64,000 bases of DNA from Candidatus Hydrogenedentota bacterium (GCA_012730045.1 JAAYBR010000138.1:1-64000); one strand, 5' to 3'. Numbered from the stretch's first letter, positions 8,712 through 19,256 are shown. The notes: generated by a model from the letters alone, not told the origin. A program made the numbers and translations.

Positions 8712-9149
8712 TCACACCCCGCGCGCGCGGAGCTTGGCGTCTATGAACTGCCGGTGGTTGAGCCGCAGCAAATCCATGAACCGGTGGGCGAGATGGTCCT
8801 CGTGGGCGCTGAGGACGCCGTCGGCGAGGAAGACGCGCCACAGCTCCTCCATCATCCAGACGCGCTCCTCCTGAGTGAACCTCTGGTTCACGGTGTTGGT
8901 GTGCTCAAAGAGCCCCACGCTGCCCTCCCGCGCGGCGGCGCAGGCGTCGAAGAGGTCGCGCACCTCGTCGTCGTCCAGGCCGAACTTGCCGCGCAGGGTC
9001 TCCGCCGCGCGGTCGGTCTCGGCGGGGTCGAGGGTGTTGTCCGCCGCGGCCGCCTCCAGCAGGAGCATGCACACCGCCCGCTGCAGGCGCTTTTCCCGCG
9101 TCTCTTTTTGCTCGCCCGGGTCGGCCTTCTTGAACCACGAACCCAGCAT
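8712..9149 (-). CDS. TerB-like helical domain protein
   Basis: 145-residue cytoplasmic protein with no signal peptide. After a short basic start (MLGSWFKKADPGEQKE), it is a helical bundle with the TerB/DjlA-type pattern: AAAADNTLDPAETDRAAET, then GKFGLDDDEVRDLFDAC. The TerB fold is linked to tellurite-resistance and membrane-associated stress or metal-sensing proteins. The real role is unknown. The start at 9149 lies 4 nt beyond the stop of the metallophosphoesterase gene and uses the GGGGGGAAG at that gene's end as ribosome-binding site, so the two are almost surely co-translated. Its stop is next to the 9-bp repeat array. Confidence 0.8.
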   Translation of the reverse strand: MLGSWFKKADPGEQKETREKRLQRAVCMLLLEAAAADNTLDPAETDRAAETLRGKFGLDDDEVRDLFDACAAAREGSVGLFEHTNTVNQRFTQEERVWMMEELWRVFLADGVLSAHEDHLAHRFMDLLRLNHRQFIDAKLRARGV

Positions 9150-9153
9150 GGCG

Positions 9154-10935
9154 TCACTTCCCCCCTTCAAACAGGATGCGGACCTTGGGGCAGGCGAAAT
9201 GCTCGCCCGCGCCGGGGGTCAGTTCCGCCCAGTGCCGCTTTTCCAGCGGCCCGGAGGGGTCGAGGTCATTGACCAGCAGGGAGAACCCGGCCGTGCCGCC
9301 CGCCTTCAGGGCAAGCCAGGGCAGCTCGGCGGCGGGAAAGGCCGCCTCGTACACCGTCCGCCGCCCGTCGCGCTTCACGGCAAGCGGCACGGCGGCGGTG
9401 ACGGAGTCCACGCTCTTGTCGGGCCGCTCGTGGGAGAAGACCTGCGGCCCCTTCGGCGTGAGGCTGAAGCTCCAGTTGGACCCCTCCACCCAGAACTCCA
9501 CGCTGTCGTTCATCCAGACCGTGTCGCCCGCAAAGGGCTGGAAGAACTCGTTGTCCTCCGCCTCCACGGCGAGATAGAGGTGCCCCTCGTCCCACATCAC
9601 CCGGGTAAAGGCCCGGAGGTCTTCGGTGTCGGCGGGGTCAAAACTCACGCCGTAGGTCAGCGGCGCGGCGGGCGCGTCGCCCCACTCCGACAGGTCGCCG
9701 TCCAGCGTGACGGGGCCCCGCGCCTTCGGCGCGCGGAGCGTCGGCACCAGATTAATCTCCCGCGCCAGCGCCAGCGGCTTCCCCGTCTCCGGGTTGTCCA
9801 CTTCGCCCTTCAGCGCGGGCACGGGAAACCGCGCCGTCCCCTCGGACCGCACGCGCGCGGTGGCCCGCGCCGTTGCGCCGGGCGCGGCGTTCAGGGTCAT
9901 CTCCGGCGGGTCCACGGTCCAGCCCGCGGGCACGTCCCACCGGAACACGCCCCCGGCGGGGACCGCGAAGGGGTTTTCCAGCGTCATCACCCCTTCGCCC
10001 CGGAAGGGTTCTCCCAGCGGCACGGTGACCTCCTCCGTGGCGAGCATGCCCTTCAGGGCGCGCGCCCGCAGCACGCCCGCCTCGGTGACCGTGTCCGCGG
10101 GCAGCGTCGCGTGCGGCTTCACCACGGTCCACGACACGGCGTCCCCGCGCACCTTCTCGGCGAGGTGGCAGAAGAACCCGCCCTCCTCCGGCTCGCGCAC
10201 CGCGCCCCCGGCGCTGCCCGCCACGACATACTGCACGCCGTTGCGCTCGCCCCAGTGGCGGTAGTAGTGCAGGTGCCCGGCGAACACGGCGCGCACGGGG
10301 TATGGTCTAATCATCTCCGCGATGTGCGCCCAGTCGCGGTTCCAGTTCCCCATGAACAGCGGCGCGTGGAGAAACAGGAAGAGGTGGCGCGCCGTGCTCG
10401 CCGCGAGGGCCGTCTTCAGCCATTCCCGCTGCGCCGCGCTGAACCCGTCCGGGTCGCCCGGTTCCTCCGTGTTCAGCACGACGCATTCCACGGTCCCCCG
10501 GCGCACCGTGTAGTTGAACGGGCCGACCCGCTCCTCATACACCCGCAGCACCTCGGGGTCCGTGTTCATCGTGTCATGGTTCCCCGCCACGGGGAAGAAC
10601 GGCGCGTCGAGGGCGGCGACATTGCCCAGAAACTCGTCCCACATGGGCCCCACCTCGGCGGGAGGCCCGCCCATGATCATGTCGCCCGCGCAGACCACAA
10701 AGTCCGGCTTCAGCGCGTTCCACTCCTGGATCATGTCCAGGAAAACCTGCGGCGTGCCCAGCATCCCCCCCGGCTGCGGGTCCGCGCAGACAATGAAGTC
10801 CACCGCCTCCGCGCAGGCCTCCGGGGTCGCCGCCAGTTTCGCCAGCGACTTCTCCGCGAGGCTCTCCGCCCCACACCCCCCCGCCGCCAGCAGCGTGCAC
10901 GCCGCAAGAAATGCAAACCGGGTTCCGTGCCTCAT
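9154..10935 (-). CDS. Metallophosphoesterase lipoprotein with C-terminal CBM9-like domain
   Basis: 593 residues. The N-terminus has a lipobox (LLAAGGC, Cys about 21), predicting a lipid-anchored envelope protein. The calcineurin-like phosphoesterase core shows CADPQ, AGDMI, GNHD, LHAPLF and GHLH, which match the metal-binding motifs. The first motif has Gln where His is usual, which occurs in some subfamilies. After a beta-sandwich linker, the last 190 residues begin with GPVTLDGDLSEWGDAP and contain MWDEGHLYLAVEAEDNE and NDSVEFWVEG, the pattern of CBM9/DOMON-like sugar-binding domains. The likely substrate is a phosphoester or phosphonate-type surface or environmental molecule; this is not determined. 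GGGAG lies 9 nt before the ATG at 10935. It forms a unit with the TerB-like gene. Confidence 0.82.
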   Translation of the reverse strand: MRHGTRFAFLAACTLLAAGGCGAESLAEKSLAKLAATPEACAEAVDFIVCADPQPGGMLGTPQVFLDMIQEWNALKPDFVVCAGDMIMGGPPAEVGPMWDEFLGNVAALDAPFFPVAGNHDTMNTDPEVLRVYEERVGPFNYTVRRGTVECVVLNTEEPGDPDGFSAAQREWLKTALAASTARHLFLFLHAPLFMGNWNRDWAHIAEMIRPYPVRAVFAGHLHYYRHWGERNGVQYVVAGSAGGAVREPEEGGFFCHLAEKVRGDAVSWTVVKPHATLPADTVTEAGVLRARALKGMLATEEVTVPLGEPFRGEGVMTLENPFAVPAGGVFRWDVPAGWTVDPPEMTLNAAPGATARATARVRSEGTARFPVPALKGEVDNPETGKPLALAREINLVPTLRAPKARGPVTLDGDLSEWGDAPAAPLTYGVSFDPADTEDLRAFTRVMWDEGHLYLAVEAEDNEFFQPFAGDTVWMNDSVEFWVEGSNWSFSLTPKGPQVFSHERPDKSVDSVTAAVPLAVKRDGRRTVYEAAFPAAELPWLALKAGGTAGFSLLVNDLDPSGPLEKRHWAELTPGAGEHFACPKVRILFEGGK

Positions 10936-11092
10936 GAGTGGGTGCTCCCGCGCGGCGGAGTTGACGTGCCGACCGCGCCTGTCCCGCCATGGTAGACCAT
11001 CCCCCGCCGCCCGGACAAGCGGTCGGCGGTCCCTGACCCGCCGAATAAGCGGCTGCGGGAAGAAATGGACCGGTGCCGGGGGCGGGACGGCA

Positions 11093-11101
11093 TGGTATAC
11101 T
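11093..11101 (+). promoter_or_regulatory. Extended -10 promoter for mntA/hepT
   Basis: TGGTATACT is an extended -10 element (TGn plus TATACT) 20 nt before the mntA start codon. No good -35 hexamer is seen, as is common for extended -10 promoters. AGGA at about 11108 serves as ribosome-binding site. Confidence 0.45.
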
Positions 11102-11120
11102 GGGCGCAGGAACTTGCGGC

Positions 11121-11435
11121 ATGAACACGCCTTTGGACATAGACAGGGGGCGGCTCGCGTCTTTTTGCGCCCGGTGGCGTATTCTGGAGCTGGACCTGTT
11201 CGGTTCGGCATTGCGGGATGACTTCGGGCCGGAGAGCGATGTGGACCTGCTCGCGGTGTACGCGCCGGACGCCCGGATCACCCTGTTTGACGAGGCGCTC
11301 ATGGAGGAGGAGCTTGAGACGCTGTTTGGCCGGCCGGTGGATCTGCTGAGTCGGCGCGCGGTCGAGGAATCCCCCAACTGGATTCGGCGCCAGGCCATCT
11401 TGGAAAGCATGGAGCCCCTCTATGTCGCGCCATGA
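11121..11435 (+). CDS. mntA: MntA-type nucleotidyltransferase antitoxin
   Basis: 104 residues with the minimal nucleotidyltransferase signature: G28-S29 in FGSALRDDFG, then D40-x-D42 in SDVDLL. In type VII toxin-antitoxin systems, this protein adds AMP groups to a tyrosine of the HepT RNase and silences it. The start ATG (MNTPLDIDRG) has AGGA 9 nt upstream. Upstream in-frame codons lack a site and would include the -10 element. The stop overlaps the start of hepT by 14 nt, which indicates translational coupling. Confidence 0.88.
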   Translation: MNTPLDIDRGRLASFCARWRILELDLFGSALRDDFGPESDVDLLAVYAPDARITLFDEALMEEELETLFGRPVDLLSRRAVEESPNWIRRQAILESMEPLYVAP

Positions 11436-11751
11436 CGACAGCACCTGCCTGCTTGACATCGCGCATGCGGCACGGGCCGTTCTCTCGTTCATTGAGGGCA
11501 TGGATGAGGCCGCGTTTCGTGGGGACTTGAAGACCCAGGCCGCCGTGCAGCATCAAATCATGATTATTGGCGAGGCGTCAAAGCACCTCACGCCGGCCTT
11601 TCGCGAAACCCACCCCGATATACCCTGGAACGCCATTGCGCGCATGCGAGACCGGTTGATTCACGGCTATGGGACGGTGGACCTGGGGGTGGTGTGGAGA
11701 ACAGCAAGCGAGGCGATTCCCGAGCTGTTTCGCGCGGTCGCGGACCGCTGA
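11422..11751 (+). CDS. hepT: HepT-type HEPN RNase toxin
   Basis: 109 residues of the DUF86/HEPN family. The catalytic and regulatory motif R-x4-H-x-Y is complete: R76, H81 and Y83 in RDRLIHGY. Arg and His form the RNase site, and the Tyr is the residue AMPylated by MntA in characterised pairs. Size, gene order and overlap match HEPN/MNT modules. The small operon stands alone on the plus strand among minus-strand genes, as mobile toxin-antitoxin cassettes often do. I see no inactivating change. Confidence 0.9.
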   Translation: MSRHDDSTCLLDIAHAARAVLSFIEGMDEAAFRGDLKTQAAVQHQIMIIGEASKHLTPAFRETHPDIPWNAIARMRDRLIHGYGTVDLGVVWRTASEAIPELFRAVADR

Positions 11752-11753
11752 AC

Positions 11754-11820
11754 ACGAAAAGACGCCGTTTCCCGGCGCCAAGGCCCCTGTAAACGGCTTG
11801 GGCCCTGGGGGCGTTTTCGT
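11754..11820. terminator. Bidirectional hairpin between hepT and the rodZ-like gene
   Basis: Outer arms ACGAAAAGACGCC (11754-11766) and GGGGGCGTTTTCGT (11807-11820) enclose further complementary GC-rich sequence. A short T run is present in either reading direction. The position between convergent genes suits a shared terminator. Confidence 0.55.
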
Positions 11821-11890
11821 CCCGCCTTCGGCGGGTGAGCAAGACTGCGGCCCCGTCGGACCAGTCGGACAGGTCAGACCGGCCGGACTT
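11821..11890. repeat. Small hairpin and 9-bp degenerate tandem repeat
   Basis: CCCGCCTTCGGCGGG (11821-11835) is a 6-bp-stem hairpin. It is followed by four degenerate 9-bp units (GTCGGACCA, GTCGGACAG, GTCAGACCG, GCCGGACTT) at 11855-11890. The unit style is like the GGTCGGATC-type palindrome at 63969-63994. Confidence 0.5.
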
Positions 11891-11948
11891 GGGGGGGGAA
11901 AACAGAAACAGGCGCAAGGGGGAAACGGGCGGGAAAACAACCGGCGCG

Positions 11949-12428
11949 TCAGCGCTCCTGCTCGAAGTGGACGGGCGGGGTGATCTCGACGGTGCCGGCC
12001 TCGGCGCGGTTGCGCAGGGAGTCCACGAGGGGCCTGGCCACGGTGGTGTAGGCGAACCAGCCGAGGACAATGACGGCGCACACGGCGCCCCACACCTGGG
12101 CCTCGTAGACCCAGCGGGGCAGGGACCGGGGCGGCGCGTCGGGGGACGGCGCAAGCCGCGCAAGGCCGCGCCCGCTCCGGGATGACTGGAGCATGCACGC
12201 GTGGTACTGGGCGGTGAAGGACTCGGAGTCGAGGCCGAGCAGGCGGCAGTAGGACTGGAGGAATCCGAGGGCGTAGGTCTTCACCGGCAGCGCGGCGAGG
12301 TTGCCCTCCTCGAAATGGCGCAGGCAGTCGGTGGGCACATGGACGCGGTCGCGGACCGCGTCCAGGCACAGTCCAAGCTCCTCGCGCCTTTCGCGCAGCA
12401 GGTGCCCTGGAAACCGCAGCTGTTTCAT
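11949..12428 (-). CDS. RodZ-like helix-turn-helix membrane protein (short form)
   Basis: 159 residues. Residues 1-70 match the RodZ-type HTH domain (LLRERREELGLCLDAVRDRVHVP...LPVKTYALGFLQSYCRLLGLD). A single membrane segment lies near 112-130 (VWGAVCAVIVLGWFAYTTV), and a short external tail ends HFEQER. RodZ links the MreB cytoskeleton to the wall-synthesis machinery. This protein lacks the usual C-terminal DUF4115 beta domain. Its ATG overlaps the ftsK stop codon (ATGA), so translation is coupled to the DNA translocase gene, which fits a cell-shape or division role. Confidence 0.8.
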   Translation of the reverse strand: MKQLRFPGHLLRERREELGLCLDAVRDRVHVPTDCLRHFEEGNLAALPVKTYALGFLQSYCRLLGLDSESFTAQYHACMLQSSRSGRGLARLAPSPDAPPRSLPRWVYEAQVWGAVCAVIVLGWFAYTTVARPLVDSLRNRAEAGTVEITPPVHFEQER

Positions 12429-15112
12429 GCCACTTCGTCCCTTGACGACTGTTTCTGGTCCACCAGAATCTCCCGCGCCTTGCTACCCATGTGCGGCCCG
12501 ACGATTCCCCGAATCTCCATCATGTCTATCAGCCGCGCGGCCCGATTATACCCCAGACGGAGCCGGCGCTGCAGCATCGAAATCGAGGCCTGGCCCGACT
12601 GGAGGACAACATCCACGGCGTTATCATACTCAGGATCGTCCTCGTCCGCCAGTTTTTCCAGGTACTCCTTGGTTTTCCCAAAATTCTCCACCTCGTCGCG
12701 GTACTGCGGGGGGGCCTGCCGCTTGAGCCAGGCCACCAGGGCGTCCATTTCGTCGTCCGAAACGAAGGCCCCCTGGATGCGGTCGGGCTTGCCCTGCCCC
12801 GCGGGCAGGTAGAGCATGTCGCCCATGCCCACCAGGCGCTCCGCGCCGATCTCGTCGAGAATGCACCGCGAGTCCACCCGCGACGACACCTGGAAGGAGA
12901 TGCGCGAGGGGAAGTTGGCCTTGATCACGCCGGTAAGCACGTCCACCGACGGGCGCTGCGTGGCGATGATGAGGTGGATGCCGACGGCGCGCGCCTTCTG
13001 CGCGAGCCGCGCGATGGAGTCCTCGACCTCCGCCCGCGCCAGCATCATGAGGTCCGCCAGCTCGTCTATCACGCACACGATGTAGGGCAGCCGGCGCACG
13101 ACGCTGACGGAGCTGGGGCCGTCCCCGGCGTTCACGATCTCCACCTCGCCGTTCTCGACGCTCTCGTTGTACACCTCGATGTTGCGGAACTGGAGGTCGC
13201 GGAAAAGCTGGTAGCGCTCCTCCATCTCGTTCACCAGCCAGCACAGGGCGGCCGAGGCCTTCTTCACGTCCGTGACCACCGGGGTGATCAGGTGGGGGAT
13301 GTCGTCGAAGATGCTCAGCTCGACCATCTTGGGGTCTATCAGGATGAGCTGGAGCTGCTCGGGCGTGTGCTGCAGCAGCAGGCTCGCCAACAGCGCCTTC
13401 ACGCACACCGTCTTGCCCGCGCCCGTCGCGCCTGCCACCAGCAGGTGCGGCATGCGCGCCAGGTCCGCAATGCACACGTCGCCGCTGATCCCCTTGCCCA
13501 GCGCGAGGTTCAGCGCGCCCTTGCCCCGGCGGAACCCGGCGCTCTCCAGCAGCTCGCGCAGCACCACGGGGTCGCGCTCGAGGTTGGACACCTCGATGCC
13601 CACCCGCGCCTTGCCGGGGATCGGCGCCTCCACGCGCACGCCCTTCGCCTCCAGCGTCAGCGCGATGTTGTCCGTCAGCGCGAGGAACTTGCTCACCTTG
13701 ATGCCCGGCGCGGGCTCCAGCTCGAAGCGCGTCACCGTCGGGCCCCGCGTGATGTCCGTCACCTTCGCCTCAATGCCGAACTCCGCCAGCGTCTCCTCCA
13801 GCACCGCGGCCGACCGCCGCAGCTTCTGCTCCAGATTCGGGATCACCACATGCTCCGGCGGGCGGAACAGCTCCAGCGGCGGCGCCGTGTATTTCTTCGG
13901 GTAGACGTAGCCCTCGGGCAGGTCGCCCTGGTCCCCCGTCTTCCGCCGCAGGCCGCGCGCGGGGGCCGCCGGCGCGGGCACCGGCGCGTTGCGCAGGGTC
14001 CGCGTCTCCTGGGCCGACGCGGGCGTGTGGATCACCACGGCGCGCGCGGGCTCCTGAACGGACGGCACGGCGGGCGCCGGCATCGCCGCCGGCTCGGGGA
14101 ACGCGGGAACCGCCGGCCCGAAGGCCGCCGTGGACAGCGGGTCGTCGTCCTCGTCCTCGCCGTCGCCCAGGTCGAAAAGCGCCGCCGCGGACCCCGTCGC
14201 GGGCGCGGGCGCGGGCGCGGGCGCGGCCTCGTCGGGCGGCAGGTCAAAGGGAAGCGGCGCCGTCTCGGGATAGGGCGGCGCGGGGCGTTTGCGCACCGCG
14301 GGCGCGGGCGTGGACGGCACGGGAACCCCCGCCCCCTTGATGACCGGCTCGCCGCTCCACGGCGACCGGGTGTCCTGCGCGGCGGCCCCGGACGGGGCCA
14401 TTTCGCCCGCTTCGGGGGGCGCGTCCAGCGGTGACTCGTCTGCGGGGCGCGGAGCAACACGCGCGCGCGCCCGGCGGATGCGCCGCCCCGTGCGCCAGCG
14501 GCGGTAGTGGCCGCCCATGCCCGTGCAGGCCGCCGCCAGGTACAGCAGCACGCGGCCCAGCACCGCCACGGCGCGGCCCGCGTAGACCAGCAGATGAATG
14601 AACAGGAAGTCTGTGCAAAGCAGGAGGCCGATGACCGCCGTCATCATGCCGATCACCTGCGACCCCGCGAACCCAAACCACGGCATCAGCAGGCGGTCCG
14701 TCACAAAGGCCCCCACCAGCCCCCCGGCCGCGTTGTTGCTCCAGCCCGACGCAAAGTCCATCTGCGCCAGCCCCGCCGCCGCCCCTGTCAGCAGCGTCAG
14801 CCCCGCCAGACGCGTCGCAGGACGGTCCAGCGGCTGCAGGCAGAACAGCATCAGCATCCAGATGAACGTCACCGAGTAGAGCAGGTGCGCCGCATCGCCG
14901 AAGAAGAGGGAAAGCGTCCCCGCAAGAAAGGCCCCCAGCGGACCCAGCGTGTTCGGCACCGAGAGCATGCCGTCAATCGGCCGCCCGTCCTGCACCGTCG
15001 CGTCGAACCCGTCGCCGATCAGCGATATCATCAGGGTGGCCGTCACGATGAGGGTGCAAACCCCCAGCGTGTAACATCGGCATCTGTGACTTAGCGACCT
15101 TTTTTTCTGCAC
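12425..15112 (-). CDS. ftsK: FtsK/SpoIIIE DNA translocase
   Basis: 895 residues. The N-terminus has about four to five membrane segments (residues 13-175), anchoring it at the division septum. A long Pro/Ala/Arg-rich linker follows (about 200-400), then the FtsK beta/alpha motor. Walker A is VAGATGAGKT (about residue 557), Walker B-like segments are LILIDPK and VCVIDELADLM, and SRVDSRCILDEIGAERLVG lies further on. The final 65 residues are the gamma winged-helix domain (ISMLQRRLRLGYNRAARLIDMME) that reads KOPS-type orientation sequences. The start is GTG at 15112 with AAGGGAG 8 nt upstream. It is followed directly by the RodZ-like gene. Confidence 0.96.
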   Translation of the reverse strand: MQKKRSLSHRCRCYTLGVCTLIVTATLMISLIGDGFDATVQDGRPIDGMLSVPNTLGPLGAFLAGTLSLFFGDAAHLLYSVTFIWMLMLFCLQPLDRPATRLAGLTLLTGAAAGLAQMDFASGWSNNAAGGLVGAFVTDRLLMPWFGFAGSQVIGMMTAVIGLLLCTDFLFIHLLVYAGRAVAVLGRVLLYLAAACTGMGGHYRRWRTGRRIRRARARVAPRPADESPLDAPPEAGEMAPSGAAAQDTRSPWSGEPVIKGAGVPVPSTPAPAVRKRPAPPYPETAPLPFDLPPDEAAPAPAPAPATGSAAALFDLGDGEDEDDDPLSTAAFGPAVPAFPEPAAMPAPAVPSVQEPARAVVIHTPASAQETRTLRNAPVPAPAAPARGLRRKTGDQGDLPEGYVYPKKYTAPPLELFRPPEHVVIPNLEQKLRRSAAVLEETLAEFGIEAKVTDITRGPTVTRFELEPAPGIKVSKFLALTDNIALTLEAKGVRVEAPIPGKARVGIEVSNLERDPVVLRELLESAGFRRGKGALNLALGKGISGDVCIADLARMPHLLVAGATGAGKTVCVKALLASLLLQHTPEQLQLILIDPKMVELSIFDDIPHLITPVVTDVKKASAALCWLVNEMEERYQLFRDLQFRNIEVYNESVENGEVEIVNAGDGPSSVSVVRRLPYIVCVIDELADLMMLARAEVEDSIARLAQKARAVGIHLIIATQRPSVDVLTGVIKANFPSRISFQVSSRVDSRCILDEIGAERLVGMGDMLYLPAGQGKPDRIQGAFVSDDEMDALVAWLKRQAPPQYRDEVENFGKTKEYLEKLADEDDPEYDNAVDVVLQSGQASISMLQRRLRLGYNRAARLIDMMEIRGIVGPHMGSKAREILVDQKQSSRDEVA

Positions 15113-15156
15113 CGTACAGGCTCCCTTGACGATGAGGTGGCCCTGACACCAAGACC

Positions 15157-15185
15157 AGTCTAGCAGAAGCCCGGCAATTTTTCAA
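15157..15185 (-). promoter_or_regulatory. Sigma-70-type promoter for ftsK
   Basis: Read on the minus strand: TTGAAA (15185-15180), 17-nt spacer, TAGACT (15162-15157). The start codon lies about 45 nt downstream of the -10. The flanking 15186-15300 stretch is unusually rich in CCATATATGG/CCTATATG motifs that may be operator-like. Confidence 0.6.
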
Positions 15186-15334
15186 CCATATATTGCGTTG
15201 ATTTCCGGCAAGAGCCCATATATGGGGCGCGCGGGCGCGGGGCTGGCCCCCTATATGCCGCCAACTCGTGCGCACACACTATAAATGGGGGCCAGTCCCC
15301 CCGCGCGAAGGGCGGCCTTCGGTCTCGCCGCAGA

Positions 15335-15376
15335 AAAACATGAGCGCGGCGGCGGGTGGTAGTCCCGCCGCCGCGC
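15335..15376 (-). terminator. Rho-independent terminator of the fadN-fadA operon
   Basis: A perfect 13-bp stem (GCGCGGCGGCGGG at 15344-15356, CCCGCCGCCGCGC at 15364-15376) with a 7-nt loop. Reading leftward, it is followed 5 nt later by TTTTT. It starts about 30 nt after the thiolase stop codon. Confidence 0.75.
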
Positions 15377-15406
15377 CGTCCCGGTCCCTTGACTTGGAGC
15401 CAAAGA

Positions 15407-16573
15407 TCAGTCGCAGAGCTCAAAGACGCCCGCGCCGCCCATGCCGCCGCCGATGCACATGGTTTCCAGCCCCCACTTCACGCCGCGGCGCCTCATTTCG
15501 TGGATGAGCTGGGTGGCGAGTTTCGCGCCCGTGCAGCCGAGCGGATGCCCGAGGGCGATCGCGCCGCCGTTCACGTTCACGATGTCCTCGCTCAGGTTGA
15601 GGTTCTTCACCACATACAGGGTCTGGGCGGCGAAGGCCTCGTTGCACTCGACCAGGCCGAGGTCCTCCACGTTGATGCCCGCCTGCTCGCAGGCGTCGAG
15701 GATCGCGGGCACCTGCGGCGGCCCGAGGTAGCCGGGGTCGCCCGCGGCGACGGCGTAGCCGCGCAGGCGCGCCAGCGGCCTGAGGCCCAGCTCCTTCAGG
15801 ACGGCCTCGCTGACCATGACCACCGCGGCGGCGCCGCAGCTCGTCTGGCTGGAGTTGCCCGCCGTGTGGATGCCCAGCTTGGGCGACGCGGCGAAGGCGG
15901 GCCGCAGCTTGGCCAGGCCCTCCAGGGTCGTGTCGGCGCGCGGGCCCTCGTCGGTGTCGAAGATGAAGGTTTTGCCGTCCGGCCCCATCACCTCAAGGGG
16001 AACGATCTCCTCCTTGAAGAGGCCCTTCCCGATGGCGGCGGCGGCGCGCTGGTTGCTCCGCAGCGCCCACGCGTCGCACTCCTCGCGCGTGATGCCGAAG
16101 TCCCTGGCCACGTTGTCCGCGCACTGGCCCATGCCGGTGTAGGCGCGCGGGTTGTTCTTCGTCAGCCACGGGTTCGGGCAGGTCTTGTTGCCGCCGATGG
16201 GGATGACGCTCATGGACTCCAGGCCCCCCGCGATCGCCGCGTCCAGCATGCCGACCTCGATCTTGAGCGCCGCGGTGGTCATGGCCTCCAGGCCGGACGA
16301 GCAGAAACGGTTGACCGTCTCGCCGGGGATCGTGTCGGGCAGCCCGGCCGCGAGCTGGGCGATGCGCCCGACGTTCATGCCGGCCTCCGCCTCGGGGAAG
16401 GCGCAGCCCATGACGCAGTCGCCGATGCGCTCAACGGGGACGCCCGAGCGCTTCACGGCCTCGCGGATCGCCGCCGCGCCCAGGTCGTCCGGGCGCACGT
16501 GGGCAATGGCGCTGCCCGCCTTGGATTTTCCGACCGCGGTGCGAACCGCGGAGACGATGTATGACTTTTCCAT
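15407..16573 (-). CDS. fadA: Acetyl-CoA C-acyltransferase (3-ketoacyl-CoA thiolase)
   Basis: 388 residues of the thiolase superfamily, cleaving 3-ketoacyl-CoA to acetyl-CoA and a shortened acyl-CoA. The acylated nucleophile is C91 in NRFCSSGLEA, the catalytic His is H343 in GHPLGCTGA, and the second Cys is C373 in CIGGGMGG. NEAFAAQ is also intact. It begins 21 nt after the FadN-like gene and must be co-transcribed with it. Together they give hydratase, dehydrogenase and thiolase steps of beta-oxidation. No acyl-CoA dehydrogenase lies in the operon. Confidence 0.95.
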   Translation of the reverse strand: MEKSYIVSAVRTAVGKSKAGSAIAHVRPDDLGAAAIREAVKRSGVPVERIGDCVMGCAFPEAEAGMNVGRIAQLAAGLPDTIPGETVNRFCSSGLEAMTTAALKIEVGMLDAAIAGGLESMSVIPIGGNKTCPNPWLTKNNPRAYTGMGQCADNVARDFGITREECDAWALRSNQRAAAAIGKGLFKEEIVPLEVMGPDGKTFIFDTDEGPRADTTLEGLAKLRPAFAASPKLGIHTAGNSSQTSCGAAAVVMVSEAVLKELGLRPLARLRGYAVAAGDPGYLGPPQVPAILDACEQAGINVEDLGLVECNEAFAAQTLYVVKNLNLSEDIVNVNGGAIALGHPLGCTGAKLATQLIHEMRRRGVKWGLETMCIGGGMGGAGVFELCD

Positions 16574-16594
16574 GGTAAGGCTCCTTTTTTCCGG

Positions 16595-18994
<2,400 letters not shown>

Positions 18995-19046
18995 GGTTGC
19001 TGCTCTCCTTCGGTGGTTGCGGTTTCGCCCGGGGGCCGTTCTATAC

Positions 19047-19060
19047 CTAACGTTCGTTAG
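19047..19060. promoter_or_regulatory. Candidate TetR-type operator upstream of fadN
   Basis: CTAACGTTCGTTAG is a perfect inverted repeat (6-bp arms, 2-bp centre). It lies just downstream of the -10 element, at about +5 to +20 of the likely transcript, so a bound repressor would block initiation. TetR-family regulators of fatty-acid operons bind sites of this size. No regulator gene is adjacent, so the identity is inferred. Confidence 0.6.
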
Positions 19061-19072
19061 AACACCGTCCAT

Positions 19073-19101
19073 AGCATAGAATAATCCGCGCCGCAAGTCA
19101 A
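19073..19101 (-). promoter_or_regulatory. Sigma-70-type promoter for fadN-fadA
   Basis: Read on the minus strand: TTGACT (19101-19096), 17-nt spacer, TATGCT (19078-19073). The fadN start lies 78 nt downstream of the -10. This is the best promoter match in the window. Confidence 0.75.
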
Positions 19102-19165
19102 GCACAATGCGAAAAACTCGACCGGCGTTTTGGCGGTATTCGTAGAAAGAGGGAAAATAGCACGT

Positions 19166-19196
19166 GCAGGGGACCACGAAACACGCGGAGGACACA
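19166..19196. repeat. CACGGA/ACACGCGGAG-type dispersed motif
   Basis: CCACGAAACACGCGGAGGAC followed by ACAGAAAGA resembles CCACGGAACACGTGGAGAAC at 51429-51448 and, on the other strand, the GTGCCTCCGCGTGA / GTGACTCCGTGTGA stretches in the two cassettes near 30.8 and 32.9 kb. It is a low-complexity dispersed intergenic motif with no coding potential that I can defend. Confidence 0.4.
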
Positions 19197-19256
19197 GAAA
19201 GAAGACCGCCGCCACCCCCTCTCATGCTCCCCCTGCCTCCCCCAATCCCCATTCCC

